Assembly (NCBI GenBank): GCA_938011315.1
Contig: CALLUG010000032.1
Coordinates: forward strand, 1 to 36,836
DNA: 36,836 bases
Source of the DNA: an uncultured Flavobacteriaceae bacterium
Lineage (GTDB): Bacteria; Bacteroidota; Bacteroidia; Flavobacteriales; Flavobacteriaceae
Reading direction: 5' to 3'
How positions within the stretch are numbered: position 1 is the stretch's first letter; each line of letters begins with the position of its first letter. Of this stretch, positions 25,684-34,290 are shown piece by piece. The notes under the pieces are model-generated. The model worked only from the letters and a program-made list of their open reading frames with translations, searched no databases and had not been told where the DNA came from. The translations under genes were made by a program, and so were the position numbers.

Positions 25684-26460
25684 TGTTCTCAAGAAGGTTT
25701 CAAAAGCATCCCAATATCCTTTGGTTCCACTCGTACTTGACCATAATGCTCTAGAGCCGTGAATTCCTTTTTCTTTGGGCATATAGTGGGTTAAATAATT
25801 ACGATCAACCTTGCTCACTAATCGTTTTAAATCAGAGGTTTCGCTGTTTGATGCTGTCACAAACATAGGCTTGGCTGTGGTCTTAATTAGTTCTTGAATG
25901 TGCATCCCTTTAAAATACTCTCCAGGGCTAAATGCTGCTACAGACTTTATTTTATCGTTTTGAGCGGCAATTAGTAAAGATAAAGAGGCGGAATATGAGC
26001 TGCCTACTAAGACAATAGGTTTATTGTTATTATGTTCATATACATAATCTACAGCAGCTTCAATATCTTGTTTTGCGTCTAGATATGTTGTAGGTAATCC
26101 CTTTAATTTGGCAGCTGCATTAGTTTTATTTTTTACTTGGTTTGCAATATTCCCAGAACGTTGATCTATTGCCATTACAGAATAGCCTAAGGCATTTAGC
26201 CTAATAGCAGTGTCTTTATACTCCCCACGGCTATATCCTGCTTGGTGACATAGTAGAATAGACACAGGATTGTTGTTTACTACATAAACATCTGCTGTGA
26301 TGCTTAAACCATCTTTGGATGGGAATGTAATCGTCTCTTTAGTTTCTTTGAATTGTGCTTTGCTATCATGCAAAGCTATAGTTTTAGTTTCATTTTTAGT
26401 ATTATTACAAGATGATACTAATAAAAATCCTAAAATGCATAGTCGAAATACATAGTTCAT
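25675..26460 (-). CDS. Alpha/beta-hydrolase lipoprotein (dienelactone-hydrolase-like)
   Basis: A 261-residue alpha/beta hydrolase with a lipoprotein signal (MNYVFRLCILGFLLVSSC, the Cys lipid-anchored). I start at the ATG at 26460; the frame runs to 26487 but that codon is TTG. Core features are SILLCHQAG (oxyanion-hole region), the nucleophile elbow VLVGSSYSAS, in which the last Gly of the usual G-x-S-x-G is Ser, an acid-containing region near TSDLKRL, and the catalytic His in GIHGSR. It looks like an active serine hydrolase exported to the envelope; the substrate is unknown. It converges on murF with a 9-bp overlap. Confidence 0.86.
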   Translation of the reverse strand: MNYVFRLCILGFLLVSSCNNTKNETKTIALHDSKAQFKETKETITFPSKDGLSITADVYVVNNNPVSILLCHQAGYSRGEYKDTAIRLNALGYSVMAIDQRSGNIANQVKNKTNAAAKLKGLPTTYLDAKQDIEAAVDYVYEHNNNKPIVLVGSSYSASLSLLIAAQNDKIKSVAAFSPGEYFKGMHIQELIKTTAKPMFVTASNSETSDLKRLVSKVDRNYLTHYMPKEKGIHGSRALWSSTSGTKGYWDAFETFLRTSN

Positions 26461-26580
26461 AATAAAAAAGTTCGTTGCAATAAACAACAGTTACATTCTA
26501 TAAAGTCGTAATAATGATGGTTTAATTTCTTAAATGCTAATGTAAATTACATCTATACGCAATGTTGTTTTCACTAACAC

Positions 26581-26636
26581 CAATTATTACTCAAAATAGC
26601 TACATAATTCGTTTCTATTGCGTTATATATCAATAT
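26581..26636. repeat. Dispersed intergenic repeat, copy 2
   Basis: A 56-bp stretch that matches 8522-8580 with few changes, including the exact 20-bp block ATAATTCGTTTCTATTGCGT. Just upstream, ACGCAATG at about 26560 is nearly the reverse complement of the ATTGCGT inside the repeat, which may mark inverted ends. Confidence 0.75.
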
Positions 26637-26864
26637 AAAAAATGCAACTAAGGTTATGTTTAGGTTTTCTATGTTATCTAAATACAATATATTTAAAATT
26701 ATTTATAAGTTCATTTTAAATAACGGTTTGGTGTAATAACTAAAATTAAGATAAAGAACCTTTTAAAGTGGTTTAGATTTTTTGCTTACTAACAAAGTAA
26801 ATTACTTCTTTATAAGTTTGATACGCTAAGGCTATAAAAAAGATGATATTTCGAAGCATATTAC

Positions 26865-26892
26865 AAAAAAACAGCCCTTGTATACAAGGGCT
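26865..26892 (-). terminator. Intrinsic terminator after tRNA-Val
   Basis: AGCCCTTGTATACAAGGGCT (26873-26892) is a perfect 20-bp palindrome. On the minus strand it is followed by a run of seven T, and on the plus strand by TTATTTTTTT, so it can act in both directions. It starts 18 bp past the tRNA 3' end. Confidence 0.88.
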
Positions 26893-26909
26893 TATTTTTT
26901 TACTTTTTG

Positions 26910-26984
26910 TGGGCGCGAAGGGATTCGAACCCCTGACCCCTTGGGTGTAAACCAAGTGCTCTGAACCAACTGAGCTACGCGCCC
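26910..26984 (-). tRNA. tRNA-Val (anticodon UAC)
   Basis: On the minus strand the sequence folds as a complete 75-nt tRNA. The acceptor stem is GGGCGCG/CGCGCCC with discriminator A. The D arm is GCTC...GAGC. The anticodon arm is CTTGG-TTTACAC-CCAAG with anticodon TAC. The T arm contains GGTTCGAATCC. The CCA end is not encoded. A promoter with both -7 and -33 elements lies just upstream and a strong terminator just downstream, so it is an independent single-tRNA unit. Confidence 0.97.
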
Positions 26985-26997
26985 CATAATTGGACTG

Positions 26998-27027
26998 CAA
27001 ATATAAGTGAGTTTTTTAATCTAACAA
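26998..27027 (-). promoter_or_regulatory. Promoter of tRNA-Val
   Basis: On the minus strand the -7 box TATATTTG (27005 to 26998) is preceded by TTG (27027 to 27025) with a 19-bp spacer, the expected layout of a Bacteroidota housekeeping promoter. The tRNA 5' end is 13 bp downstream of the box. This is the best promoter in the window. Confidence 0.75.
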
Positions 27028-27046
27028 ATATTTTTTGTGCAAATCC

Positions 27047-28264
27047 TTAAATAATTTCTGCAACAACAAAGGTACTCCCTCCAACATAAATAAGGTCTAA
27101 CTCACTTGCTGTGTTTTTAGCCGCTCTTAGTGCCTCATTAACAGAATTGTAAACTTCTCCTTTCCGATTTAAGCGTCCAAATTCTAATCTTAAGCTTTCG
27201 GCATCTAAAGCTCTTGACATATTGGGGCTACAAAAATAGTAGGCTGCATTTTTTGGAAATAAGTTAGGGATACCTTCTAGGTTTTTATCCTTTACAACAC
27301 CGATAACAATATGGAGCTTATCAAATGTTTTCTTTTGTAACTGTTTTATGGTGTAACGTAATCCCTCTTTATTATGAGCTGTATCGCAAATTATGGTTGG
27401 TTGCTGTCCTAAAATTTGCCAGCGTCCATAAAGCCCTGTGTTTTTTACAACACTAAGTAATCCTATTTTAATATGAGAGTCTGTTATTTTAAATCCTTTT
27501 TTAGCGATTTCAGACAGGGCTACTAAAGTAGTTTTTATATTGTGTTTTTGATAATTGCCTTTCAAATCGGATTCATATGCTTCGCTAACCAGTTGGTTTG
27601 CGAAATATATTGGGGCGTTATTTTTTTTTGCTAAAGCGTTAAAAACAGAATCCGTTTCGGGCTGCGACTCGCCAATTACTACAGGGGTATTGCACTTTAT
27701 TATCCCTCCCTTTTCTTTTGCAATTTGCTTTAGGGTAGTTCCTAAAAACTGTGTATGGTCTAATCCTATATTAGTAATTACGGACAGTTCTGGGTTAATT
27801 ATATTTGTGGAATCTAGCCGACCTCCTAACCCGACTTCTACAATGGCAATATCTATTTTTTTTTTTGCAAAATAAGCAAATGCCATACCAACTGTCATTT
27901 CAAAAAACGATAATGAATTTTTTTTTATAAATAAGTTATGCTTTTTTATAAAAGCGATAACAAATTGTTTGCTTACTGGGGTACCGTTTATTTTAATGCG
28001 CTCTCTAAAATCTTTTAAATGAGGAGACGTATATAAGCCTACATTATACCCTGCTTCTTGCAGGACAGAGGCTAGCATATGACTTGTAGATCCTTTTCCA
28101 TTAGTGCCTGCAACATGGATAGATTTGAATTTAGTTTCTGGATATTTAAGGTGCTTGGCTAAGAGTAATGTATTATTCAAGTTCGCCTTATAAGCTTGTT
28201 TCCCTTTATTCTGATACATAGGTAACTGGCTAAACATCCAATTTACAGTATCCAAATAATCCAT
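27047..28264 (-). CDS. folC: Folylpolyglutamate synthase / dihydrofolate synthase FolC
   Basis: Mur-ligase-fold enzyme that adds glutamate to dihydropteroate and to folates. The 405 residues carry the P-loop GTNGKGST (53-60), LYTSPHLKDFRERI, the VEVGLGGRLDSTN motif and TNIGLDHTQFLG, then the C-terminal DTAHN motif. All are standard. The gene starts 1 bp after the stop of the TonB-like gene, so it is translated from the same message. Pairing folC with Ton genes appears to be a flavobacterial operon habit and not evidence of a shared pathway. Confidence 0.96.
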   Translation of the reverse strand: MDYLDTVNWMFSQLPMYQNKGKQAYKANLNNTLLLAKHLKYPETKFKSIHVAGTNGKGSTSHMLASVLQEAGYNVGLYTSPHLKDFRERIKINGTPVSKQFVIAFIKKHNLFIKKNSLSFFEMTVGMAFAYFAKKKIDIAIVEVGLGGRLDSTNIINPELSVITNIGLDHTQFLGTTLKQIAKEKGGIIKCNTPVVIGESQPETDSVFNALAKKNNAPIYFANQLVSEAYESDLKGNYQKHNIKTTLVALSEIAKKGFKITDSHIKIGLLSVVKNTGLYGRWQILGQQPTIICDTAHNKEGLRYTIKQLQKKTFDKLHIVIGVVKDKNLEGIPNLFPKNAAYYFCSPNMSRALDAESLRLEFGRLNRKGEVYNSVNEALRAAKNTASELDLIYVGGSTFVVAEII

Positions 28265-28265
28265 T

Positions 28266-29195
28266 TTATTGACTAATACTAAAGTTAATTACGATAAACC
28301 CAATTTGTTGGTTTGGTGCATTTGGGTCTGCTCTCCATTTGTGAGACAAGGCTGTTTTTTTTGCGGGCTCTAACAAACAGGCTGCACTATTTGTTGTGCC
28401 CTTAATCCCTGGTTCGGCTTTTATAACGTCTCCCATTTTGTTTACTGTAATTTTTACCACAACGCGTCCTTCTTCATTGCAGTTTTGTTTTACAATAGTT
28501 TTTGTGGGTGTTCCCCTACCGTTTAAACCGTAACCTACACCACCTGTTCCTGCTCCTGGGGTTCCAAAATAACTTGGGCCATAGGGTGTCCCATTTAATT
28601 GTCCTTTATCTCCCTTTTTATCATCGTCTCCTTCACTTCCAGTAGCTTCACTGTTAGGTTTACCAATCCCTCCTATTAAAGCGTCTAATTTGTTTTTTTT
28701 ATCTGCTTTTTCTTTTTTTTCCTTTGCAATTCTTTCAGCTTCTGCTTTTTGCAAAAGAGCTTTTGCCTTAGCCGCTTCTTTCTCTTTAAGTTTAACTTCT
28801 TCCGCTTTAAGTTTGGCTTCTGCTTCCTTTTGTTTTTTTATAGCTATAGCCTCAGAGTTATCTGAAGTAATCACCTCTTCTTTTACATCTTTTATTGGTG
28901 TTGTTGTTTTAGGTTGTATTTCTTCTACTTTGGTTTGCTCCACTTTAGCTTCTTCTACTTTAGTTTCCTCTGGTAGTGGTTCATTAACTTTTTGAGGTAG
29001 TGCTTTTGTTGTTGTCTTAGGTTGTACTTTTCCACTTCCAAAATTAGAGTCTCCAAAATTAATAGCAACACCGTATTCTAGTGGAGGGTCATCGTATTTT
29101 GGTCCTGCAATGAAAATAAGCACAATTAAAATAAGCATGACTAATGTCGTTATTTTTGCTGATTTTTTTTCGTGTTTTGTTTCAAAATATCTCAT
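28266..29195 (-). CDS. TonB-like energy transducer
   Basis: A 309-residue inner-membrane-anchored protein. A single transmembrane segment (about residues 14-31) follows a short basic cytosolic start. A long periplasmic arm is rich in Lys, Glu, Pro and Ala (about 60-170, probably a helix), then a Gly-rich stretch (about 195-225). The C-terminal part (from about 235) resembles a TonB domain: GRVVVKITVNKMGDVIKAEPG. Two cysteines (in KQNCNEEG and NSAACLLEP) could form a disulfide. ExbD and ExbB are encoded just upstream, so it most likely links their proton-driven motor to outer-membrane receptors. The C-terminal domain is divergent from E. coli TonB, so I leave the symbol blank. Confidence 0.88.
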   Translation of the reverse strand: MRYFETKHEKKSAKITTLVMLILIVLIFIAGPKYDDPPLEYGVAINFGDSNFGSGKVQPKTTTKALPQKVNEPLPEETKVEEAKVEQTKVEEIQPKTTTPIKDVKEEVITSDNSEAIAIKKQKEAEAKLKAEEVKLKEKEAAKAKALLQKAEAERIAKEKKEKADKKNKLDALIGGIGKPNSEATGSEGDDDKKGDKGQLNGTPYGPSYFGTPGAGTGGVGYGLNGRGTPTKTIVKQNCNEEGRVVVKITVNKMGDVIKAEPGIKGTTNSAACLLEPAKKTALSHKWRADPNAPNQQIGFIVINFSISQ

Positions 29196-29233
29196 GTTTT
29201 AAAAGATAAGCTTAGCTGAATAATAATTATAAT

Positions 29234-29626
29234 TTAATTAGGCTTTACAGCTAAAATTACTTTAAACTTATTACGATTGGCAATGTCCATAACTTTTACC
29301 ACATTATCTACAGGAACAGATTTTTCTGCTCTTAGCACAATTGTAGGACTATTCTGTTTTGACAATATGTTTATTAACCTATTTTCTAGTACGCTTACTC
29401 CCACTCGTTTTTGATCTATATAGTAAGTTAAGTCTTTTTTTATACTTACAGATACTGATTTTTTGTTTTCTGTTTTGCCACTTGCCTTTGGTAATAAAAT
29501 ATCAATAGCATTTGTTGTGACAAGGGTCGATGCTAACATAAAAAATATTAGTAATAAAAACACAATATCTGTCATGGAAGACATATTAAACTCTGGTGTA
29601 ACTTTATTTCTTCCTTTAAAATCCAT
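29234..29626 (-). CDS. exbD: Biopolymer transport protein ExbD
   Basis: A 130-residue ExbD/TolR family protein: one N-terminal transmembrane helix (about 19-38) and a periplasmic domain. The essential membrane aspartate of the motor is present as Asp20 in SMTDIVFLLLIFFM, matching Asp25 of E. coli ExbD. The periplasmic part keeps the IVLRAEKSVPVDNVVKVMDIA pattern. It begins 3 bp after exbB and lies 38 bp before the TonB-like gene, so the three genes form one energy-transduction unit. Confidence 0.94.
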   Translation of the reverse strand: MDFKGRNKVTPEFNMSSMTDIVFLLLIFFMLASTLVTTNAIDILLPKASGKTENKKSVSVSIKKDLTYYIDQKRVGVSVLENRLINILSKQNSPTIVLRAEKSVPVDNVVKVMDIANRNKFKVILAVKPN

Positions 29627-29629
29627 ATG

Positions 29630-30337
29630 CTAAATAGGTTCGTTTAAGAGGTCTAAAAACTCTACTGAGTTGGCTTCCATTTGGTGGATTACTTTGTTTG
29701 TTTTACCTACAAGATGGTTATAAGCAATATAGCCTACAATACCTACAATTAAGCCGCCAACGGTTGTTGTCATAGCGGTGTATAAGCCATCTGCCAATAG
29801 TTTAATATCTATCTGTCCTCCAGAATTTGCAATTTCAAAAATAGATAATATCATTCCTATTACAGTGCCCAAAAACCCTATCATGGGTGCTGCCCCTGAG
29901 ATTGTAGCAAGAACATTTACGTTTTTCTCTAGTCCATAAACTTCTAATTTTCCTGCATTTTCTATAGCTGTATTAATATCTTCTAAGGGCTTCCCTATTC
30001 GGGAAATTCCTTTACTTATTAGACGAGATACAGGAGAGTTAGCCTGCTCACACAATACTTGTGCAGAATCTATCTTTCCGTTAGACACATAGTCTTTTAT
30101 TTGGTTCATAAAATTAGTATCTATTTTTGAAGCTGCTTTAATTGCAAATAAGCGCTCAAAATAAATGTAAGAGGCAACGGTTAATAAGATCAATAAAATT
30201 AAAATTATTATTTGTCCTGCTAGACCTCCACTTTCTATAAGTTCTATAATTGAGAGTGTTTTTTCAACCGACTCATTTCCGTCTGTAAGTTGATTGGTGG
30301 TGTCTTGAATAGCTTTAAAAATTGTGCTAATTGCCAT
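29630..30337 (-). CDS. exbB: Biopolymer transport protein ExbB (MotA/TolQ/ExbB family)
   Basis: A 235-residue membrane protein of the MotA/TolQ/ExbB channel family. It has a hydrophobic segment at about 38-58, a cytosolic loop, and two C-terminal helices at about 140-165 and 185-210. The last pair includes the conserved LATISGAAPMIGFLGTVIGM block and MTTTVGGLIVGIVGYIAYN, which line the proton path. exbD follows 3 bp downstream. nhaD lies 50 bp upstream with no terminator between, so transcription from nhaD may continue into the Ton genes. Confidence 0.94.
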   Translation of the reverse strand: MAISTIFKAIQDTTNQLTDGNESVEKTLSIIELIESGGLAGQIIILILLILLTVASYIYFERLFAIKAASKIDTNFMNQIKDYVSNGKIDSAQVLCEQANSPVSRLISKGISRIGKPLEDINTAIENAGKLEVYGLEKNVNVLATISGAAPMIGFLGTVIGMILSIFEIANSGGQIDIKLLADGLYTAMTTTVGGLIVGIVGYIAYNHLVGKTNKVIHQMEANSVEFLDLLNEPI

Positions 30338-30387
30338 GTTTTGTTTTGTTAATTATGAATACTAACGAAAGGTTTATGAATAAAGTA

Positions 30388-31782
30388 TTAAAATAATGTT
30401 CTAGTAACTAAAAATGCTCCTGCTCCTGCCAAGAACCCAACTAAAGCTAACCAAGATATTTTTTTTATATACCAAAAAAAAGATATTTTTTCCATCCCCA
30501 TGGCTACTACTCCTGCTGCAGAACCAATAATTAGCATACTCCCTCCAGTACCTGCAGAATAAGCTATGAAGTGCCATAACTGGTTGTCTAAACTTTCTGT
30601 AAACATCCCTAAACTTGCTGCTACCAGTGGTACATTATCAATAACAGCAGAACCAACGCCTAATAGTAAAACTACTAAATCTGAAACTTGTGTTCCTGCC
30701 ATTTCTGTACCTATCATTGGTGTGGCATCTTGTAAGGTACTTGCAAAGCCAAATAACAGCCCTAAAGACTCTAATGCTGCTACGGCCATTAAAATCCCTA
30801 AGAAAAATAAAATACTAGGCAATTCAATTTTTGATAACGAGTGGTGCACAGGACTATGGTTGGCGTGTGCATCACTTTCTTCTTCTCCAAATTCTGTTAA
30901 ACTAAATTTAGAATTACTATATACTTCCGCAAAAATAGCAACAACACCCAATGCCAACATCATACCTACATAAGGAGGTAAATGCGTAATTACCTTAAAC
31001 ACAGGTACAGACACAATAGCGCCAAGACCTAGTAAAAGCATAGTGGTACTAAACTTACTTTTTGGTTTATCATTATCTGTTTTGTCTGCTTCAATATAGC
31101 CTTTAAACGCAGGTAAAAAAGTAGCTATTGTAACGGGTACAAGCATACATAATAATGATGGGAAAAATAAATATTCAAATAATTTTACTGTACTCACCTT
31201 GTTACCAATCCAAAGCATTGTCGTTGTTACATCGCCTATAGGAGAAAACGCACCCCCAGCATTGGCAGATATAATAATTAAGCCAGCAAACCAAATTCTC
31301 ACATTTCTATCTTTTATTATTTTTTGTAAAATAGAAATTAACACAATTGTTGCTGTTAGGTTATCAATAATCGCTGAAAGTCCAAAGGCCAAGAACGCAA
31401 ATATCCAAAGTATATTTGTTTTTTTCTTTGTTTTAATAATTGACTTTATGGATGAAAACCCATCGAAATAATCTATTATTTCAACAATAGTCATTGCGCC
31501 TAAAAGGAATACTAATATCTCTGCTGTTTTTCCTAAATGGTGTAATAAGGTTTCTTCTAACAAATGTAAGCGACCCTCATGTGTTACCGCATCGTAACCT
31601 TCTACTAAGCCTTGTTTTGCAGAATCAAACCACTGCGAGAAACCGTCTATTCCCAATGAAATTAATGCCCATGAAATTGCCATCATTACCAATGCTGGGA
31701 TTAATTTGTCTATTTTAATACTGTGTTCTAGCGTTATTGCTAGGTATCCTACTACAAATATTATTATAATTACTGCTTCCAT
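30388..31782 (-). CDS. nhaD: Sodium/proton antiporter NhaD
   Basis: A 464-residue inner-membrane Na+/H+ antiporter of the NhaD family (ion transporter superfamily), with about 12 hydrophobic segments. Signatures are GYLAITLEHSIKIDKLIPAL at the start, LGAMTIVEIIDYFDGF, AIIDNLTATIV, ANAGGAFSPIGDVTTTMLW and, near the end, SAVIDNVPLVAAS. The frame extends upstream to 31848, but that codon is TTG; the ATG at 31782 gives the usual NhaD N-terminus, so I start there. It typically exports Na+ at alkaline pH, fitting a marine bacterium. It is the first gene of the run through exbB, exbD, the TonB-like gene and folC. Confidence 0.94.
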   Translation of the reverse strand: MEAVIIIIFVVGYLAITLEHSIKIDKLIPALVMMAISWALISLGIDGFSQWFDSAKQGLVEGYDAVTHEGRLHLLEETLLHHLGKTAEILVFLLGAMTIVEIIDYFDGFSSIKSIIKTKKKTNILWIFAFLAFGLSAIIDNLTATIVLISILQKIIKDRNVRIWFAGLIIISANAGGAFSPIGDVTTTMLWIGNKVSTVKLFEYLFFPSLLCMLVPVTIATFLPAFKGYIEADKTDNDKPKSKFSTTMLLLGLGAIVSVPVFKVITHLPPYVGMMLALGVVAIFAEVYSNSKFSLTEFGEEESDAHANHSPVHHSLSKIELPSILFFLGILMAVAALESLGLLFGFASTLQDATPMIGTEMAGTQVSDLVVLLLGVGSAVIDNVPLVAASLGMFTESLDNQLWHFIAYSAGTGGSMLIIGSAAGVVAMGMEKISFFWYIKKISWLALVGFLAGAGAFLVTRTLF

Positions 31783-31868
31783 ATATTGTGTTAAAAATTC
31801 ATATCTACGCTCTTCACAAATAATCTCTAAATTAAATACGCTTTTCAAGATTAATTTTTGAAGCGTAA

Positions 31869-31876
31869 CAAAGATA
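31869..31876 (-). promoter_or_regulatory. Bacteroidota -7 promoter box upstream of nhaD
   Basis: Reads TATCTTTG on the minus strand, matching TAnnTTTG, 86 bp before the nhaD ATG. The leader would contain the TTG codon at 31848 in frame. No -33 element is evident. Confidence 0.4.
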
Positions 31877-31913
31877 AAAACTAAAACGCTTAAACTTTAG
31901 ATTTATAGTAATT

Positions 31914-32978
31914 TTAATAAACGTACCCAGAGCTATGATTTTTCTTTGCTCCCGTTACGCTACTCAAACAATTCGTTTCCCCTCTTAGTTTTAAAAGCCC
32001 TAAAAGACCAAAAATTAACGCTTCCTTATAGTCTATTGTGGCACGAGATGGGATAATAATTTGAGTTTTGATATCGGTTAGTTTTAAAAGTTGTTCTATC
32101 AAGAAACTATTATATGCTCCGCCTCCTGTAACTAAAACTTTAGTGACCTGTAGCTTATTAATAGCTTTACTAATTTGTATTGCAATATGTGCTACTAGAG
32201 TTCTTAAAGTTATTGGCACAGGTAACTCATATCTCATTATCAAAGGTAATACATAGTGTTTTACCCACTCTAACCCTAATGACTTTGGAGGTTTTAAGGT
32301 ATAAAACGTTAGGGCATTTAGGGCTTCTAACAAGTCCTCATCTATGGTTCCTGACTTAGCAATACTCCCATTATTATCATAATCAACACCTAAAGTTTTT
32401 GCATAGAAATTTAATATAATATTTACTGGGCAAATATCGTATGCAATTCGTTTATTTTCACATTCAAAAGAAATGTTTGCAAAGCCTCCCAAATTTAAAC
32501 AAACATCAAACTCGCTAAACAACAGTGCATCACCTATTGGAACCAAAGGTGCCCCCTGCCCTCCTAACTTTACATCAGCAACACGAAAGTCGCATACAAC
32601 AGGACAATCAAAACCTTCTGCAATGTGAGGCATATTGCCTATCTGGTACGTAATTCCTTTTTGGGGCTGATGCAAAACGGTGTGACCGTGAGAACAAATA
32701 GCATAAAGGGTTGTAATCTTTTTTGTTACTATAAATTCATGAAGTACTTGGTTTAAGTAAACTGTATATTCGTTATCTAACTGTTTTAAAGCGTTGCGGT
32801 CTAAAGCCATAGCATTTTGTAATGCATCGACCCATATATTGCTATAAGAAATTGTTTGCGAATGTATTATACTATAAGACCAAGCACCATTATAACAAAA
32901 ATTTATATAACATAAATCAATACCATCTAGAGAGGTTCCAGACATAACACCAATAACATTATAGCTACAATCTACCAT
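31914..32978 (-). CDS. anmK: Anhydro-N-acetylmuramic acid kinase AnmK
   Basis: Cytosolic sugar kinase that hydrolyses and phosphorylates 1,6-anhydro-MurNAc to MurNAc-6-phosphate in peptidoglycan recycling. In 354 residues it shows the ATP/substrate motif VMSGTSLDGID at the N-terminus, HGHTVLHQP, the VVCDFRVADVKLGGQGAPLVP block, LNLGGFANIS, and the VLVTGGGAYN motif near the C-terminus. These are diagnostic for AnmK. It is divergent from the acyl-CoA dehydrogenase across an 87-bp gap. nhaD lies downstream on the same strand behind its own promoter box, so co-transcription is not required. Confidence 0.96.
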   Translation of the reverse strand: MVDCSYNVIGVMSGTSLDGIDLCYINFCYNGAWSYSIIHSQTISYSNIWVDALQNAMALDRNALKQLDNEYTVYLNQVLHEFIVTKKITTLYAICSHGHTVLHQPQKGITYQIGNMPHIAEGFDCPVVCDFRVADVKLGGQGAPLVPIGDALLFSEFDVCLNLGGFANISFECENKRIAYDICPVNIILNFYAKTLGVDYDNNGSIAKSGTIDEDLLEALNALTFYTLKPPKSLGLEWVKHYVLPLIMRYELPVPITLRTLVAHIAIQISKAINKLQVTKVLVTGGGAYNSFLIEQLLKLTDIKTQIIIPSRATIDYKEALIFGLLGLLKLRGETNCLSSVTGAKKNHSSGYVY

Positions 32979-33025
32979 GTCTGTAAAAATAACAAAACAT
33001 TAAATAAAATATGCCGTCAAAAAAG

Positions 33026-33033
33026 TATATTTG
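33026..33033 (+). promoter_or_regulatory. Bacteroidota -7 promoter box for the acyl-CoA dehydrogenase gene
   Basis: TATATTTG on the plus strand, matching TAnnTTTG, 32 bp before the start codon at 33066. No clear -33 TTG is visible upstream. Confidence 0.55.
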
Positions 33034-33065
33034 TAGTGTTTTTATAAATTTATAAGAAAAAGATA

Positions 33066-34208
33066 ATGGATTTTAACCTTACAGAAGAACATATTTTAAT
33101 TCGCGATGCTGCACGTGATTTTGCTAATACTGAATTACTACCTGGCGTTATAGAACGTGATAATAAACAAGAATTTCCTAGGGAGTTAGTTAAAAAAATG
33201 GGGGAACTCGGTTTTATGGGGATTATGGTAGATCCAAAATACGGAGGTAGTGGCATGGACACTATATCTTACGTTTTGATTATGGAAGAACTCTCAAAAA
33301 TAGATGCCTCTGCTTCCGTAATGGTTTCTGTAAACAACTCATTAGTGTGCTACGGTATAGAGGCTTATGGAACCGAAGAGCAAAAGCAAAAATACCTCAC
33401 AAAGTTAGCAACTGGCCAAGCGCTTGGTGCGTTTTGCTTGAGCGAACCAGAAGCTGGGAGCGACGCAACATCTCAAACCACTACAGCTATAGATAAGGGA
33501 GATCATTATATCATTAATGGTACTAAAAATTGGATTACTAACGGAGGAACTTCCGATTTTTATATCGTAATTGCCCAAACCGATAGAGAAAAAGGACATA
33601 AGGGGATTAATGCCTTTATTGTTGAAAAAGGTACCGAAGGCTTTGCTATTGGACCAAAAGAAGATAAACTAGGCATAAGAGGTAGCGACACACACACCCT
33701 ACAATTTAATGATGTAAGAATACCTAAAGCGAATAGAATAGGAGACGATGGATTTGGGTTTAAATTTGCAATGAAAACCTTATCTGGAGGCAGAATAGGA
33801 ATTGCTGCTCAAGCACTAGGCATCGCTGCTGGCGCCTATGAATTGTCATTAAAATATGCCAAAGAACGTAAAGCTTTTGGTACCGAAATATGCAACCATC
33901 AAGCCATTGCTTTTAAACTTGCCGATATGTTTACCGAAATTGAAGCCGCTAGACACTTAGTTATGAAATCTGCTTGGGACAAGGATCAAGGTCATAATTT
34001 TGATACCTCTAGTGCTATGGCAAAGCTATATGCCTCTAAAGTTGCGATGGAGCAAACGGTTGAAGCAGTACAAATTCATGGTGGCAACGGCTTTGTAAAA
34101 GAATATCATGTTGAACGCTTAATGCGTGATGCAAAAATTACTCAAATTTATGAGGGAACTTCAGAGATTCAAAAAATTGTAATTTCGAGGAGCCTTATAA
34201 AAGGGTAG
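33066..34208 (+). CDS. Acyl-CoA dehydrogenase (short-chain/butyryl type)
   Basis: An FAD enzyme of fatty-acid and branched-chain amino-acid breakdown that introduces a C2-C3 double bond into acyl-CoA. The 380 residues match the short/branched-chain group. Seen are AFCLSEPEAGSDA (FAD/substrate loop), NGTKNWITNGG, and RKAFGTEICNHQAIAFKLADM. The catalytic glutamate is Glu363 in IYEGTSEIQ, the position used by short-chain and butyryl-CoA dehydrogenases. The exact chain-length preference cannot be read from this. It is a single-gene unit with a -7 box upstream and a hairpin terminator downstream. Confidence 0.94.
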   Translation: MDFNLTEEHILIRDAARDFANTELLPGVIERDNKQEFPRELVKKMGELGFMGIMVDPKYGGSGMDTISYVLIMEELSKIDASASVMVSVNNSLVCYGIEAYGTEEQKQKYLTKLATGQALGAFCLSEPEAGSDATSQTTTAIDKGDHYIINGTKNWITNGGTSDFYIVIAQTDREKGHKGINAFIVEKGTEGFAIGPKEDKLGIRGSDTHTLQFNDVRIPKANRIGDDGFGFKFAMKTLSGGRIGIAAQALGIAAGAYELSLKYAKERKAFGTEICNHQAIAFKLADMFTEIEAARHLVMKSAWDKDQGHNFDTSSAMAKLYASKVAMEQTVEAVQIHGGNGFVKEYHVERLMRDAKITQIYEGTSEIQKIVISRSLIKG

Positions 34209-34228
34209 TAATTTGTTTGTCTTATCTT

Positions 34229-34262
34229 AAAAAGAGGCTGCCCGAAAAGGCAGTCTTTTTTT
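34229..34262. terminator. Bidirectional terminator between acyl-CoA dehydrogenase and helicase genes
   Basis: AGGCTGCC (34235-34242) pairs with GGCAGTCT (34249-34256), 8 bp with one G-T wobble, around a 6-base loop CGAAAA. An A-run before and a T-run after extend the stem and allow use from both strands. It lies between two convergent genes. Confidence 0.85.
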
Positions 34263-34290
34263 ATATTGAATTATTTTATAATTCGTTATT

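Larger units (their letters stand above)
26461..26909. other. Intergenic region with no gene
   Basis: About 450 bp between the hydrolase start and the tRNA. It is AT-rich and holds one copy of the dispersed repeat and the tRNA terminator. An open frame at 26773-27000 on the minus strand runs through the tRNA and is spurious. I see no other coding signal. Confidence 0.7.

Noticed and set aside
26773-27000. Open reading frame on the minus strand across the tRNA
   Set aside because: It reads straight through a perfect tRNA-Val and its terminator, so it is not a gene.
31849-31913. AAGCG/CGCTT inverted repeat between anmK and nhaD
   Set aside because: The stem is only about 5 bp with a 20-base loop and no T-run, so it is not a convincing terminator.
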